A DNA stretch of 64,000 bases, taken from Pseudomonas protegens (GTDB lineage: Bacteria; Pseudomonadota; Gammaproteobacteria; Pseudomonadales; Pseudomonadaceae). The position numbers were made by a program, and so were the translations under genes. This document shows, in pieces, positions 8,700-16,468 of this stretch (position 1 is its first letter; every line of letters starts with the position of its first letter). The stretch is from contig NZ_CP031396.1 of assembly GCF_003363755.1 (NCBI RefSeq), positions 434,001 to 498,000 on the forward strand. Reading direction: 5' to 3'. The notes beneath the pieces were generated by a model. That model was not told the origin of the DNA, searched no databases, and saw only the letters and a list, made by a program, of their open reading frames with translations.

Positions 8700-9311
8700 T
8701 CAATTGCTGCTGATCGAGGTGTTTTCGTGGCGCGCCAGCCAGGTGTGCAACAGCGCAAAATTCAGCGAGAACTCGGGCATTTGCAGCAGCGCGCCGCAAA
8801 ACACTTCACCGATGATTTTCTGGATCAACTGCACCGCCCGCGGGTTGTTCAACAGCGTGGCGATGTCGCGACTCAGGACACTGAAGCTCCAGACCTTCTG
8901 ATTCAGATCAAGACCGACGAACCAACGGAACAACAGGTTGTAACTGAGCTGTTCATACAGCTGCTGCTCGCTGGGCACCGAATACAGCAACTGCAGCAAC
9001 AGAATGTGCATCACCGTACGCGGCGCGATCAGCATGCCGGGCTCGGCATTGAGGCCCTGGAGCAGATCGCGGTGCTGATCCAGCAACTCATCGATCTGCG
9101 GACGCAGCAGCACCAGCGAATGCCCCGGCGGGATATAGCTGGCCACCTCCTTCAAGGCGCCCTGCCAATCATCCTGGGACACGATCCAGACCCACGGCGC
9201 GCCGTAGCGATAGACCGACACCGGCTTCTTGCGCGCCGCCTCGACAATCTTCGACAGCCGTTGATCCAGCTCCTGCATGCCCACTTTCGAGTAGCGTTCC
9301 ATAGTCCCCAT
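8700..9311 (-). CDS. phdA: PhdA-like protein: Phd-like N-terminus joined to a transposase-type (DUF772-like) helical domain
   Basis: About 203 residues. Residues 4-55 look like a Phd/YefM antitoxin-type domain (SKVGMQELDQRLSKIVEAARKKPVSVYRYGAP). Residues about 75-150 resemble the N-terminal helical domain of IS5/IS1182 transposases (SEQQLYEQLSYNLLFRWFVGL), without any DDE catalytic region. ATG 9311 has GGGAG seven bases upstream. It is the first gene of the TPS/ExbBD/TonB operon and occupies the place of PA0691 (phdA, 'prevent-host-death protein A', linked to phage-mediated lysis and DNA release in P. aeruginosa biofilms). It is likely regulatory rather than a transposase. The function here is inferred from position and sequence class. 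Confidence 0.75.
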   Translation of the reverse strand: MGTMERYSKVGMQELDQRLSKIVEAARKKPVSVYRYGAPWVWIVSQDDWQGALKEVASYIPPGHSLVLLRPQIDELLDQHRDLLQGLNAEPGMLIAPRTVMHILLLQLLYSVPSEQQLYEQLSYNLLFRWFVGLDLNQKVWSFSVLSRDIATLLNNPRAVQLIQKIIGEVFCGALLQMPEFSLNFALLHTWLARHENTSISSN

Positions 9312-9414
9312 AGCCTCACTCCCGGCGTCCCGCCTCGGCTTAAAAAAGTGGCCTGGCGGCCCCCTCAAGCGCGTTACATACCCAAGACGTGCGTGGCCAT
9401 GTGCTACCGAACTT

Positions 9415-9432
9415 TTGTCATAAAAGCTTCAT
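9415..9432 (+). promoter_or_regulatory. Candidate PhoB (Pho) box upstream of phdA
   Basis: TTGTCATAAAAGCTTCAT resembles the 18-base PhoB box (CTGTCAT, four A/T, CTGTCAT): the first half matches 6 of 7, the spacer is AAAA and the second half matches 4 of 7. It lies about 100 bases upstream of the first gene of an operon whose P. aeruginosa counterpart responds to phosphate starvation. It reads in the opposite direction to that operon, which weakens the case. Confidence 0.35.
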
Positions 9433-9548
9433 TCACAAACCAGCGCTGCCTTGCCGACAAGGCGGCAAACAGCCTGCGGGGACGCGGGGATTTCAAGGGT
9501 GCTAGAGGTACGGCGGGAGAGTGCCAAGCAAGGGCCTGCGGACCTTGG

Positions 9549-9627
9549 CGCAGCCTCGCCGAAGGCTCGGCAGCGGCTACAGGGGGAATGTCGAGGTGTT
9601 TTTTGTAGCCGCTGCCGCAGGCTGCGA
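9549..9627. repeat. Pair of inverted intergenic repeats
   Basis: Two copies of a GC-rich element face each other: 9549-9581 (minus orientation) and 9604-9627 (plus, beginning TGTAGCCGCTGCCG and ending in GGCTGCGA). Together they can fold into a large hairpin. This is a repeat family of the kind scattered between genes of the P. fluorescens group. It lies in the 425-base gap between the phdA-like gene and the next hypothetical gene, where no coding sequence is convincing. Confidence 0.7.
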
Positions 9628-9736
9628 ACGAGCTGGGCGGCACCCCGACGAAGCGGTCGCAGCAGTTCTAAGGGCGCCAGAGCTTCAGAGCGCTAGCCCT
9701 GACAGACCTCGGAGCGACACCACAAAGAGAGAAACC

Positions 9737-10534
9737 TCAGGCGTGGCCAAACAGCGCCTGGATGTCCTTCAACAACCTGAAGTGGTCGCTGACCGCGTAC
9801 AGACCGATCGCCGGCTGCAAATGATCGACACGAGGAGCCGGCACGCCACTGGCAATGACCTGAAACTGATTCGCCCGATCTGGCAGATCCCGCAGCCCGT
9901 AAGCCGCATACAGCGAGATACGCTCCACGCCGTCGTTATAACGCTGCCCCTTGGCCTGACACTCACGGATGTCTTCTGGCCCGGGCCGCTGGCGCGAGGC
10001 GAAATCATAAATCTCGACAATGGGCGCCTCGTGATTACCGACGATGCTCTGCACGTAAATCGCGTAGAACCACTCGCCGATCTGCACCGAAGCAGCATCA
10101 CCCGCCCTCCAGAAGGTCTGGTTCTTGCCGGTGGCGGGACGCCGACTCAGCGCTGTCGGCGGCGAAACAACCAGGGCCTTAATCGCCTCGCGATGGCGAT
10201 AAAAAGTGTCGCTCAAAACCACCTTGTCGTTGAGCCGATCGATCGCCTGCAGCGCAGCCTTGGTCAAACCGTCATCCTGAAACCCATGACGGTGCAGCAC
10301 CACGGCCAGGGTCAGGCGCACCAGATCCTTGTAATGCTCGCTGACCTCATCCCCCGGCGCGTCCAACACACAATTCCAGCGCAACAGCAGCGGAGCGAGC
10401 ACCCCTGCCGCGAGTGCCTCAGGCGCACTTCTTTTCGCGCCCAGCATCGCCCACGCCGTGAGCCGCGCAACGTCATGCACCACTGGATCAACAAGATCAC
10501 GCGGCAGATAACCCAGTAGTTGTTTGTGATTCAA
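9737..10534 (-). CDS. Hypothetical protein, 265 residues
   Basis: I do not recognise the family. The protein has no signal peptide and no obvious membrane helix. It is a mixed alpha/beta protein with features such as RRPATGKNQTFWRAGDAA and a C-terminal stretch containing VEIYDFASRQRPGPEDIRE. The first in-frame codon is TTG at 10534 with no good ribosome binding site, so the true start could lie further in. It is transcribed towards the intergenic repeats and away from the DUF3077-like gene. It occupies the place where the pdtA exoprotein gene would be expected from P. aeruginosa synteny, but shows no TPS-domain features. Confidence 0.55.
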   Translation of the reverse strand: MNHKQLLGYLPRDLVDPVVHDVARLTAWAMLGAKRSAPEALAAGVLAPLLLRWNCVLDAPGDEVSEHYKDLVRLTLAVVLHRHGFQDDGLTKAALQAIDRLNDKVVLSDTFYRHREAIKALVVSPPTALSRRPATGKNQTFWRAGDAASVQIGEWFYAIYVQSIVGNHEAPIVEIYDFASRQRPGPEDIRECQAKGQRYNDGVERISLYAAYGLRDLPDRANQFQVIASGVPAPRVDHLQPAIGLYAVSDHFRLLKDIQALFGHA

Positions 10535-10994
10535 GATCCAGTGCCTGTGCCGTGGGAGGGGGACGCGAATCTTTACGCAGATGCAAAAGCCGGGTCAAAC
10601 GGAGCGCTACAAGACCTCGAGTGCAGCAACGGATATGTACCCCAACCCCCGAGCATAATTGGCCGGCTCACAGGTCGCCAAGTTCACCTCTGCGATCCTA
10701 CAAAACTTGCAGACGCGTCTGACTTGTCCCCCCAAGACCCAACATCCATAGTCCCCACTCGCCCTAATGGCGACCGGGTTTGGCGACCTGGCAACTCACC
10801 CACAGGCACTTCCGCTTGCAAGCTTTGCCGAGGACCCTTTATGTTCACGGCGATCTTTCATGGCGGCTGTACGCGGGAGATCCTCGGATCTGCCGATTAT
10901 TGTGGGATGAGTCGGCTCGCCAACCCGCGTATAGCTGCCACCTATTCGACTGGCGACGACAGGACAGCTCCCTTACCCACAAGCGGAGGTTCCC
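10535..10994. other. 460-base gap with short inverted motifs, no convincing gene
   Basis: No coding sequence is convincing. A small hairpin (TCGCC, five-base loop CTAAT, GGCGA) lies near 10762-10776, and the octamer TGGCGACC recurs in this stretch together with its complement. A strong Shine-Dalgarno (GGAGG) just before 10995 belongs to the DUF3077-like gene. The gap may carry the promoter or a leader RNA of that gene, or a small RNA; I cannot tell from sequence alone. Confidence 0.4.
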
Positions 10995-11258
10995 ATGACT
11001 CAGCAATACATCCCCATCACCGGCATCGACTGCCTGATTCCCTGCCTGTTTATCGACAAGACCGCACCATTGGACGTGCTGCATGCCAACGGCACCGCAC
11101 GTTTACTGGCCGTGACTCAACTGCTGGAAAGCCTCTCCCGCGCAGAACTGAAGAACGCTGACGACACCGATCTGCGACATATCTCCAACGCAGCGGCGAT
11201 TCTGCTGCGTGACAGTTGCGACCTGTTGGGAGTGATGGGCTGGCGCCTTCAAGCCTGA
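10995..11258 (+). CDS. DUF3077-like small protein
   Basis: This 87-residue protein looks like the small Pseudomonas family known as DUF3077: an N-terminal polar segment followed by two helices, with a C-terminal pattern LRHISNAAAILLRDSCDLLG. Many Pseudomonas genomes carry several copies next to phage or accessory genes; the function is not established. GGAGG sits six bases before the ATG, so the start is secure. A stem-loop follows the stop closely. There is no clear operon partner. Confidence 0.7.
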   Translation: MTQQYIPITGIDCLIPCLFIDKTAPLDVLHANGTARLLAVTQLLESLSRAELKNADDTDLRHISNAAAILLRDSCDLLGVMGWRLQA

Positions 11259-11266
11259 CGCGTTGT

Positions 11267-11293
11267 GCTCCGCGCTGCTGGGCGGCGCGGAGC
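11267..11293 (+). terminator. Stem-loop after the DUF3077-like gene
   Basis: A perfect 9-base-pair stem (GCTCCGCGC / GCGCGGAGC) with a nine-base loop begins 8 bases after the stop codon. The following bases (GTTTCAA) give only a weak U tract, so this is a likely but not ideal intrinsic terminator. Confidence 0.6.
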
Positions 11294-11446
11294 GTTTCAA
11301 ACACATTCGGCCAAGTACAGGCAATTAGACTATATGCTAGACAGACTAATAGGTGCCAGAATTACCATTCTAATGTTTATACTTCAAACCACGACAGAGC
11401 ACAGAAACCAGCACCCTCTGCTAGTTCAATCTTCAGGATTCAATTA

Positions 11447-11929
11447 ATGCCCTGCTACTCAAGTTGTTCTTGCGAATGTTTGGAAGCACCACCCTATTTT
11501 GATGCATCCATTGAGGCGGAGACACTTTTCATTTGGCGCCTACATGATGTATGCCACTCCAATATCGGCTGGTATACTGACAAAACAATAAGCGATCTAC
11601 ACCTTCTCAACGAATGGATAACTAAGGATGCGTTTGGCATTTACGTGCTATGGCATAAGGATGATTATTGTGATATTCACAATACTTTCCACATGAGAGC
11701 GCTGTATGTCGGAAAGGGGCAGATAGCCAGGAGACTGCTGGCACACTGGAAGACAAAGGACTTTTCGGAAGAAATGCTCGTTTACTGGACTTTTCTTGAG
11801 ATGCCAAATCGCCAAGCAAAATACTGCGAACAACTACTCTTGGATATTTATCATGTACCTCTCAACAAAGCTGAATCAGCTGGAAAGCTATCGCTATGCA
11901 CACACTTCATACAGTCAGAAGTTGATTAG
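11447..11929 (+). CDS. GIY-YIG nuclease-like protein
   Basis: A protein of about 160 residues in a markedly AT-rich stretch. The GIY-YIG signature is recognisable: GIYVLWHKDD, then RALYVGKGQIARRLLAHW about 20 residues later, a conserved Arg/His region, and a Glu-containing helix (RQAKYCEQLLLDIYHVPLNK) in the place of the catalytic Glu/Asn part. Such domains cut DNA in repair, in homing, or as toxin and restriction modules. I chose ATG 11447 because the upstream extension runs through the previous terminator. Base composition differs strongly from both sides, suggesting acquisition by transfer. No partner is adjacent on the same strand. Confidence 0.6.
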   Translation: MPCYSSCSCECLEAPPYFDASIEAETLFIWRLHDVCHSNIGWYTDKTISDLHLLNEWITKDAFGIYVLWHKDDYCDIHNTFHMRALYVGKGQIARRLLAHWKTKDFSEEMLVYWTFLEMPNRQAKYCEQLLLDIYHVPLNKAESAGKLSLCTHFIQSEVD

Positions 11930-12441
11930 AAACAGCACGTACCACCTTCCTAAAATATTAGACACCTCAGTATCCCTGGCCAATATAACCGCAGAAACCT
12001 CTAACAACCCTCCTCAACTAATTCTATTAAAAACATGCATTAATTGCGCACTAAAAACGATGCATCGATGAAAACTCGAATGACCAGCACCCACAAACAA
12101 TATGCCACTCGGCAAAATATAGGACTCTTGAGTTACTTTATTCGCCATTTCACTTCAAGTCCCTCCACCCAAGGTAAAACTGACCACCTCATTGACCTCA
12201 AATACTTTTATAAATTCCCAAACCCCACAATGTGACCTAACGCTTGAATCTGAGATGAGTTTCAGCCTTTCCCTCGTGAGCGATCACAACCACTCAATCA
12301 CAAAAAAACTTATCAAACCTGCTGGATTTTTAGTCCTTCAACACCTTTACATCTTCTGCAACTTTAATTATTTTTTCGCATGAGTATTTTCTAGCACAAA
12401 AAAGCATAGCTTTCAGACAGGCTCACTTTTTAAACCCTACC
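11930..12441. other. AT-rich 510-base gap, nothing convincing
   Basis: This stretch continues the low-GC patch that begins near 11320. The open frames in it (for example 11796-12071) have no ribosome binding site, overlap the nuclease-like gene and read as low-quality sequence. I see no gene, repeat or insertion-sequence end here. Confidence 0.5.
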
Positions 12442-12711
12442 CTATACATGTTCCAAATATTCCAAGAGAACCTCGCCACCGAGGTAAGGGCCGTCATTAC
12501 TGCAATCCATTGCCGGCTCGTCAAAATCAATCCATACACTGGTAATAATCCTGTCTTTTCCAGCCATAGTTCGTTGAGTGCTAGATAACTCCACTTCACC
12601 ACCTAAGGCTTCCTTTACATATTCTGGAGGTAACGAAACCACTCCAACCCCGCCATTCGGCCACCACACGTGGGGCTTAACTTTTACCCTGTCACCGTCA
12701 TTGAATTTCAT
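12442..12711 (-). CDS. Hypothetical 89-residue protein
   Basis: A small acidic protein with an SH3/KOW-like start (MKFNDGDRVKVKPHVWWPNGGVGVV), then VWIDFDEPAMDCSNDGPYLGGEVL. Proteins of this shape are often found as immunity proteins or orphan cargo beside polymorphic toxins, but I do not recognise the family. It lies at the right border of the AT-rich patch, with lower GC than the genome average, and is convergent with the nuclease-like gene. The ribosome binding site is weak. Moderately sure that it is a real gene. Confidence 0.5.
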   Translation of the reverse strand: MKFNDGDRVKVKPHVWWPNGGVGVVSLPPEYVKEALGGEVELSSTQRTMAGKDRIITSVWIDFDEPAMDCSNDGPYLGGEVLLEYLEHV

Positions 12712-12953
12712 TTATTTTCGGCCATGCTACCGACTTTAATTTGCCATTTGACGCTTGGTTAAGGGACGGGTTTTAACCCATCTCGGTGAGCGACGCGAAC
12801 GACTTGAACCCGTTGTCAAATGCTCAACTTCGCCCGGCAAGTACAACACAAAAAACCGCCCTCCGACTCGGCTAACCGCGTCGCCGTGCCAACAACACTG
12901 CCATCTCACACCGGCCCGTTCACCCGCCCTCCATCAAGAGATCAAGCCACCCT

Positions 12954-13367
12954 ATGCACTGTCACAACTTCCTCCTGGGCCATATCGAAGTCGAAGTGCA
13001 GGGACGCGCCTACGATCTGCATAACTTCTACAACGCCGAGGCTATCCGACACGACGTCCTGAAAGGCTCGCTGACACTGACCTTCAACCGTCTGCAGCAA
13101 GACTGGGTGCCCGTCGAAGAGGCACGCCAGATCATTCTCAGCTTCAGTCAACTGAGCTACTTCTGCGCCGATGCCAGGGAGATGAACGCCTTCGAGAGCG
13201 ACCTGGGCTGCGTGCATGCCATAGGCGTGGTGGAAGCCGGCGCCGCCACCGAGACCTTCTACCTCTCGGACCAGTTCCCTGCGGATCATCATCTGGTGAT
13301 TGAATTCACCTCGGGCCTGATCCTGCGTTTGCGGGCGCAAGAGGCGCAGTGCGCCTTATTTTTCTAG
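12954..13367 (+). CDS. Hypothetical 137-residue protein, immunity-like composition
   Basis: An acidic protein with several beta-strand segments (FLLGHIEVEVQGRAYDLHNFYN; GCVHAIGVVEAGAATETFYLSD; HLVIEFTSGLILRLRAQEA) and no signal peptide. I do not recognise a named family. The composition and size would fit an immunity-like or small accessory protein, but no toxin gene is next to it. The codon use is normal for the genome, unlike the AT-rich stretch just upstream. Function unknown. Confidence 0.55.
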   Translation: MHCHNFLLGHIEVEVQGRAYDLHNFYNAEAIRHDVLKGSLTLTFNRLQQDWVPVEEARQIILSFSQLSYFCADAREMNAFESDLGCVHAIGVVEAGAATETFYLSDQFPADHHLVIEFTSGLILRLRAQEAQCALFF

Positions 13368-13512
13368 CTGATGGGCTGCTTTTGTGGAGCGATAGCAGCC
13401 AACCAAATGGATCTTTTTCAGGTGCTTTTGGCCGTGATATGAAGCGGCTCATGTATAAAAATAAACCTGCGTGCATTTTCGGCTCAGGTTTTTACCAATC
13501 ACCAGTGGCGAT

Positions 13513-14814
13513 TCAAAGCGTGAATGGGAGCGCTTTCTCAACTGCTACTGCTGCAGCCAAAGCAACATGCTCGTGCCAAGGTCGCGCGACGATCTGCACC
13601 CCCACCGGCAAACCCGTATCGCTAGTACCGGCACGAATTACCACGCTGGGCCAACCTGCCAAACTGTAGGGCAACGTGTGACTGAATAGGGTAGGCCGTG
13701 CCTCTCCCACGCACGGCGCCGGTGCGGCGTCGACAGGACAGAGAATGATGTCGTAGCCCTCCATGAACCCCAGCATTGCACTGCGAAATTGATCCCAGTC
13801 TGCCAACAACTGTACTAACTCCGCCCCGGAGCCTTTGCTCATGGCCCAATAGCGTTCGGTAATGGCTCTGGAATTGGCCAATGCCTCTGGGAACGCCGAA
13901 GAGAGCACGGCACCTGCCTCCTTCAATATCTCGGCCACCGACTGCAGAGTCGTCTGCGTGATGTCGTCAACAGGTGCAATGCCGCCCTCGCCGTACCAAG
14001 CCACTCGCAATCCGCGTAGTTCGACAGTACTCATGGCGCAGAGCGGCATCGGTATCACGCCGGCGTCCCGACCGTCCTCACCGGCGATCAATTGCAGCAC
14101 CAAAGCCAGATCCTCGACATGTCGGGCCATTGGGCCAATCTGGCTGCGGTAGTCGCTGAGCCCGCCAAGATGATCGAATACACCGGTGTTGGGTACACGG
14201 CCACTGGTGGGTTTCAACGTACTGATACCGCAAAAATGCGCAGGCACACGCAAGCTACCGCCGGAATCACTGCCTAATCCCAATGGTGAAAGGCCGGCGG
14301 CGATCGCAGCAGCTTCGCCACCGCTGCTGCCTCCTGGGCTGTGGGATAGAGAATGCGGATTACGCGTAGCACCATATACGGGGTTATCAGTGACGCCCCC
14401 GCCGCCCCCGGGTGGGCAATTGCTTTTGCCAAGCAAGATCGCGCCGGCAGCTTTCATGCGCCTAACCACTACAGCGTCCTGCTCGGGTACGTATCGAGCC
14501 CGATCGACCAAGCCGACTGCTGACACCACACCGCGAGTATCCATAACGTCTTTAACGGTGAAGGGGACGCCATGCAGCGCTCCCCAATACTCACCTTGGG
14601 CAACTGCACGATCGGCCTCCCAGGCGCGTGCCAACGCAGCCTCGCCACATACCTGCACCAAGGCGTTGAGTGATGGGTTAAGCGCTTCGATACGTGCCAG
14701 GTAGGTGGACACAATGGATGTGGAGGAGAGCTCGCGCCGTTGAATCAATCTGGCAAGTTCAGAAGCTGAATGACGTAGTAATGAATACGGTAAAGGCAAT
14801 TGTGTTTGCTCCAA
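13513..14814 (-). CDS. Amidase signature family hydrolase
   Basis: A 433-residue enzyme of the amidase signature family, hydrolysing amides to acids and ammonia with a Ser-cisSer-Lys triad. The catalytic Lys is in FTVKDVMDTRG (about residue 88), and the signature region holds the Gly/Ser-rich SPGGSSGGEAAAIAAG and GLGSDSGGSLRVPA. The substrate is not predictable from sequence. The first in-frame codon is TTG at 14814; TTG 14799, with GGAG nine bases upstream, is an alternative and perhaps better start. It is a single gene with no operon partner; the 316 bases upstream hold no other gene. Confidence 0.88.
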   Translation of the reverse strand: MEQTQLPLPYSLLRHSASELARLIQRRELSSTSIVSTYLARIEALNPSLNALVQVCGEAALARAWEADRAVAQGEYWGALHGVPFTVKDVMDTRGVVSAVGLVDRARYVPEQDAVVVRRMKAAGAILLGKSNCPPGGGGGVTDNPVYGATRNPHSLSHSPGGSSGGEAAAIAAGLSPLGLGSDSGGSLRVPAHFCGISTLKPTSGRVPNTGVFDHLGGLSDYRSQIGPMARHVEDLALVLQLIAGEDGRDAGVIPMPLCAMSTVELRGLRVAWYGEGGIAPVDDITQTTLQSVAEILKEAGAVLSSAFPEALANSRAITERYWAMSKGSGAELVQLLADWDQFRSAMLGFMEGYDIILCPVDAAPAPCVGEARPTLFSHTLPYSLAGWPSVVIRAGTSDTGLPVGVQIVARPWHEHVALAAAVAVEKALPFTL

Positions 14815-15130
14815 TACATTTACATGCCTATAGCATCATGGCAGCGCATAATTTCAGGCGAGGGGGGGCAAAGTCCGCCAATGACCGCTCCTGGCCGAAA
14901 GCGATTAGCCCCCAAACGACAAAGCACCGACACAGCTGAATCCAGACGGGTAACTGCCAGGGCCACAGACACTTAGGTTAGGCTCCGACCAGGTATAGAG
15001 TATTGGCTCTCTCCGTCTATCTAGAAGCCTCTCAACTGGCATTGGTCGAGCAACGCCCGTTTACGCAGCCAAACGCCCTTTCAGCGAAGATCGCTGGCCT
15101 GGCCTCCGCTTTCGATAGCGCCCTATCGCC
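14815..15130. other. 316-base gap upstream of the amidase gene
   Basis: No convincing gene, repeat or strong hairpin was seen. The stretch presumably contains the amidase promoter on the minus strand and the 3' end region of the DUF1963-like gene. Confidence 0.4.
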
Positions 15131-15493
15131 CTACCCCAACTGCAAAAAGAACCGACCAATCCCCGCGCCTGTCCTCTCTGAAAAATCCTCATCCAGAAAC
15201 AGATACCCCATGCCATCCGAAAGCACGCCTTTGTGCTCAGGCAGCGCTCTATCCAGATCGCCCCCATAATGAGCCACGTCACCCAGCTGATAAGGCATAA
15301 AAACCGAAACCCAATACTCCCCATCAATCAAGGCCTCTGAAAACCAACGCCCAGGAAAGGCCATGAGGTGTGTCAGCGGCACGCCATCAGGCGAACAGGG
15401 CCATGCCAGATCAGTCGGCAGACCGGCCCCGCCACCGACATAGGCATCATCTTTTGCAGGCATTTCACAGGTAAAGATCAGCTCATCAAACAT
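15131..15493 (-). CDS. DUF1963/YwqG-like protein
   Basis: About 120 residues. The motif GGGAGLPTDLAWPCSPDGVPLTHL resembles the start of DUF1963 (YwqG-like) proteins, where 'GG.P.lp....WP' precedes 'pl.flaQ'. The family is usually 200-300 residues, so this is either a short member or a truncated copy; the frame ends shortly after GIGRFFLQLG. I prefer ATG 15493 (CGGA nine bases upstream) over 15502. DUF1963 proteins sometimes accompany toxin genes as immunity-like proteins; that link is only suggestive. Confidence 0.55.
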   Translation of the reverse strand: MFDELIFTCEMPAKDDAYVGGGAGLPTDLAWPCSPDGVPLTHLMAFPGRWFSEALIDGEYWVSVFMPYQLGDVAHYGGDLDRALPEHKGVLSDGMGYLFLDEDFSERTGAGIGRFFLQLG

Positions 15494-15600
15494 CCGTATC
15501 ATTCCGATCAGTCATGGGCGCAGCATCCGTTAACTGCCGCTCGCCACTATACATCGGACACAGTACAGTCCCTTCCCGGCTTCTCTGACGATTGCAAATC

Positions 15601-16113
15601 ATGGATGACACTCACTTCACTCCCGAACAACTGGCCAATAGAACCGGCACAGCCGACGTGGACCATCAGACGCCAATCCCCATGAAATTCACCTCGGCCG
15701 ATCAACTCATCGACCCAAAAACCATCGGCTATCGCAGCCTGGGCTTCGGCGAGGCACTGACGATCCCAGCAACGCCCTATGAACTGCGCATCCACCACCG
15801 CGATCTGCCGCAATGCTTTCTTGACTGCGCCGACACCTTTGCCGCCGAATGCAAAACCGACGATATCGACCAGGGTTTTGTCGACATTCCGCAGCTGGCA
15901 CAGCTGGGCTACCCAAGCTTCAGGGCGCTCTTGCGAGACCATCCCGATCTGGCGGCGCGCCTGGTTCAGGACTACCTGTATTTCGAGTTGTTGTTGTCGC
16001 TGTTCCCGCATTCAAGCGGCCTTAATGTCGTGATCAACAGCATCACCCGCGTCAGCTCAAAAGAAGGCGTCCTGCTGCTGACTGGCGAGACCTACGCTGC
16101 CAGACAGTCATGA
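15601..16113 (+). CDS. Hypothetical protein, 170 residues
   Basis: A soluble acidic protein, not recognised. It begins MDDTHFTPEQLANRTGTAD and contains PIPMKFTSADQLIDPKTIGYRSLGF and a helical C-terminal half (FRALLRDHPDLAARLVQDYLYFELLLS). There is no signal peptide or membrane segment. An upstream TTG at 15592 is possible, but ATG 15601 is more usual; both have weak ribosome binding sites. It lies divergently next to the DUF1963-like gene, with 107 bases between their starts. Confidence 0.5.
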   Translation: MDDTHFTPEQLANRTGTADVDHQTPIPMKFTSADQLIDPKTIGYRSLGFGEALTIPATPYELRIHHRDLPQCFLDCADTFAAECKTDDIDQGFVDIPQLAQLGYPSFRALLRDHPDLAARLVQDYLYFELLLSLFPHSSGLNVVINSITRVSSKEGVLLLTGETYAARQS

Positions 16114-16468
16114 AGAAGCCCTGGCCTCAAGATCGATACCGGGAATCAGGCCGATGATGTCAAACAACGAATCACTGTCGAGCGCGGTCCGAGCCCTCTG
16201 CCTCGCGGCTTGATGCGCCTTCAAGGCGATGCAAGATCCACCGCCTCGAACAGTGCAACCTCAAGTACCGAGAACATCAACAATCGGTGTTTACTGCGGA
16301 CTATTCTCAACAGCGATTTCTCGCACCTTTTTGGTGCGATCGCACCTTTATTGTTCGCAAAAAAAAATGATGACACGTTAACTAAGACTGGATACTCTCC
16401 TGTCCGAGAGAAAGGATTCTCGTTGTACTAGTACACCCCCATTGGTATCGGACAAGGATGTGACATAC
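16114..16468. other. Leader/promoter region of the tgl operon
   Basis: This 355-base gap carries the presumed promoter and operator of the operon that follows. The last 150 bases are AT-rich. On the minus strand, the first ~110 bases hold a short open tail (ending in DSLFDIIGLIPGIDLEARASS before a stop at about 16110) that could be a gene remnant. The ribosome binding site of the first gene (AAGGA at about 16454) lies at the right end. Confidence 0.5.
16321..16346. promoter_or_regulatory. Perfect 14-bp palindrome plus a third half-site (candidate operator)
   Basis: GGTGCGATCGCACC at 16333-16346 is a perfect palindrome. A further half-site TCGCACC at 16321-16327 lies in front of it, forming a second, overlapping inverted repeat with a five-T loop. 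Three half-sites this close together, about 125 bases before the tgl operon, look like a repressor or activator operator. No regulator gene is adjacent, so the binding protein is unknown. Confidence 0.5.

Noticed and set aside
8700..9311. Insertion sequence at the PhdA-like gene
   Set aside because: Only a transposase-like helical domain is present, without DDE residues or terminal inverted repeats, and the gene sits in a conserved operon order.
11796..12071. Plus-strand frame of 91 codons in the AT-rich patch
   Set aside because: Overlaps the nuclease-like gene in another frame, lacks a ribosome binding site and shows no protein-like pattern.
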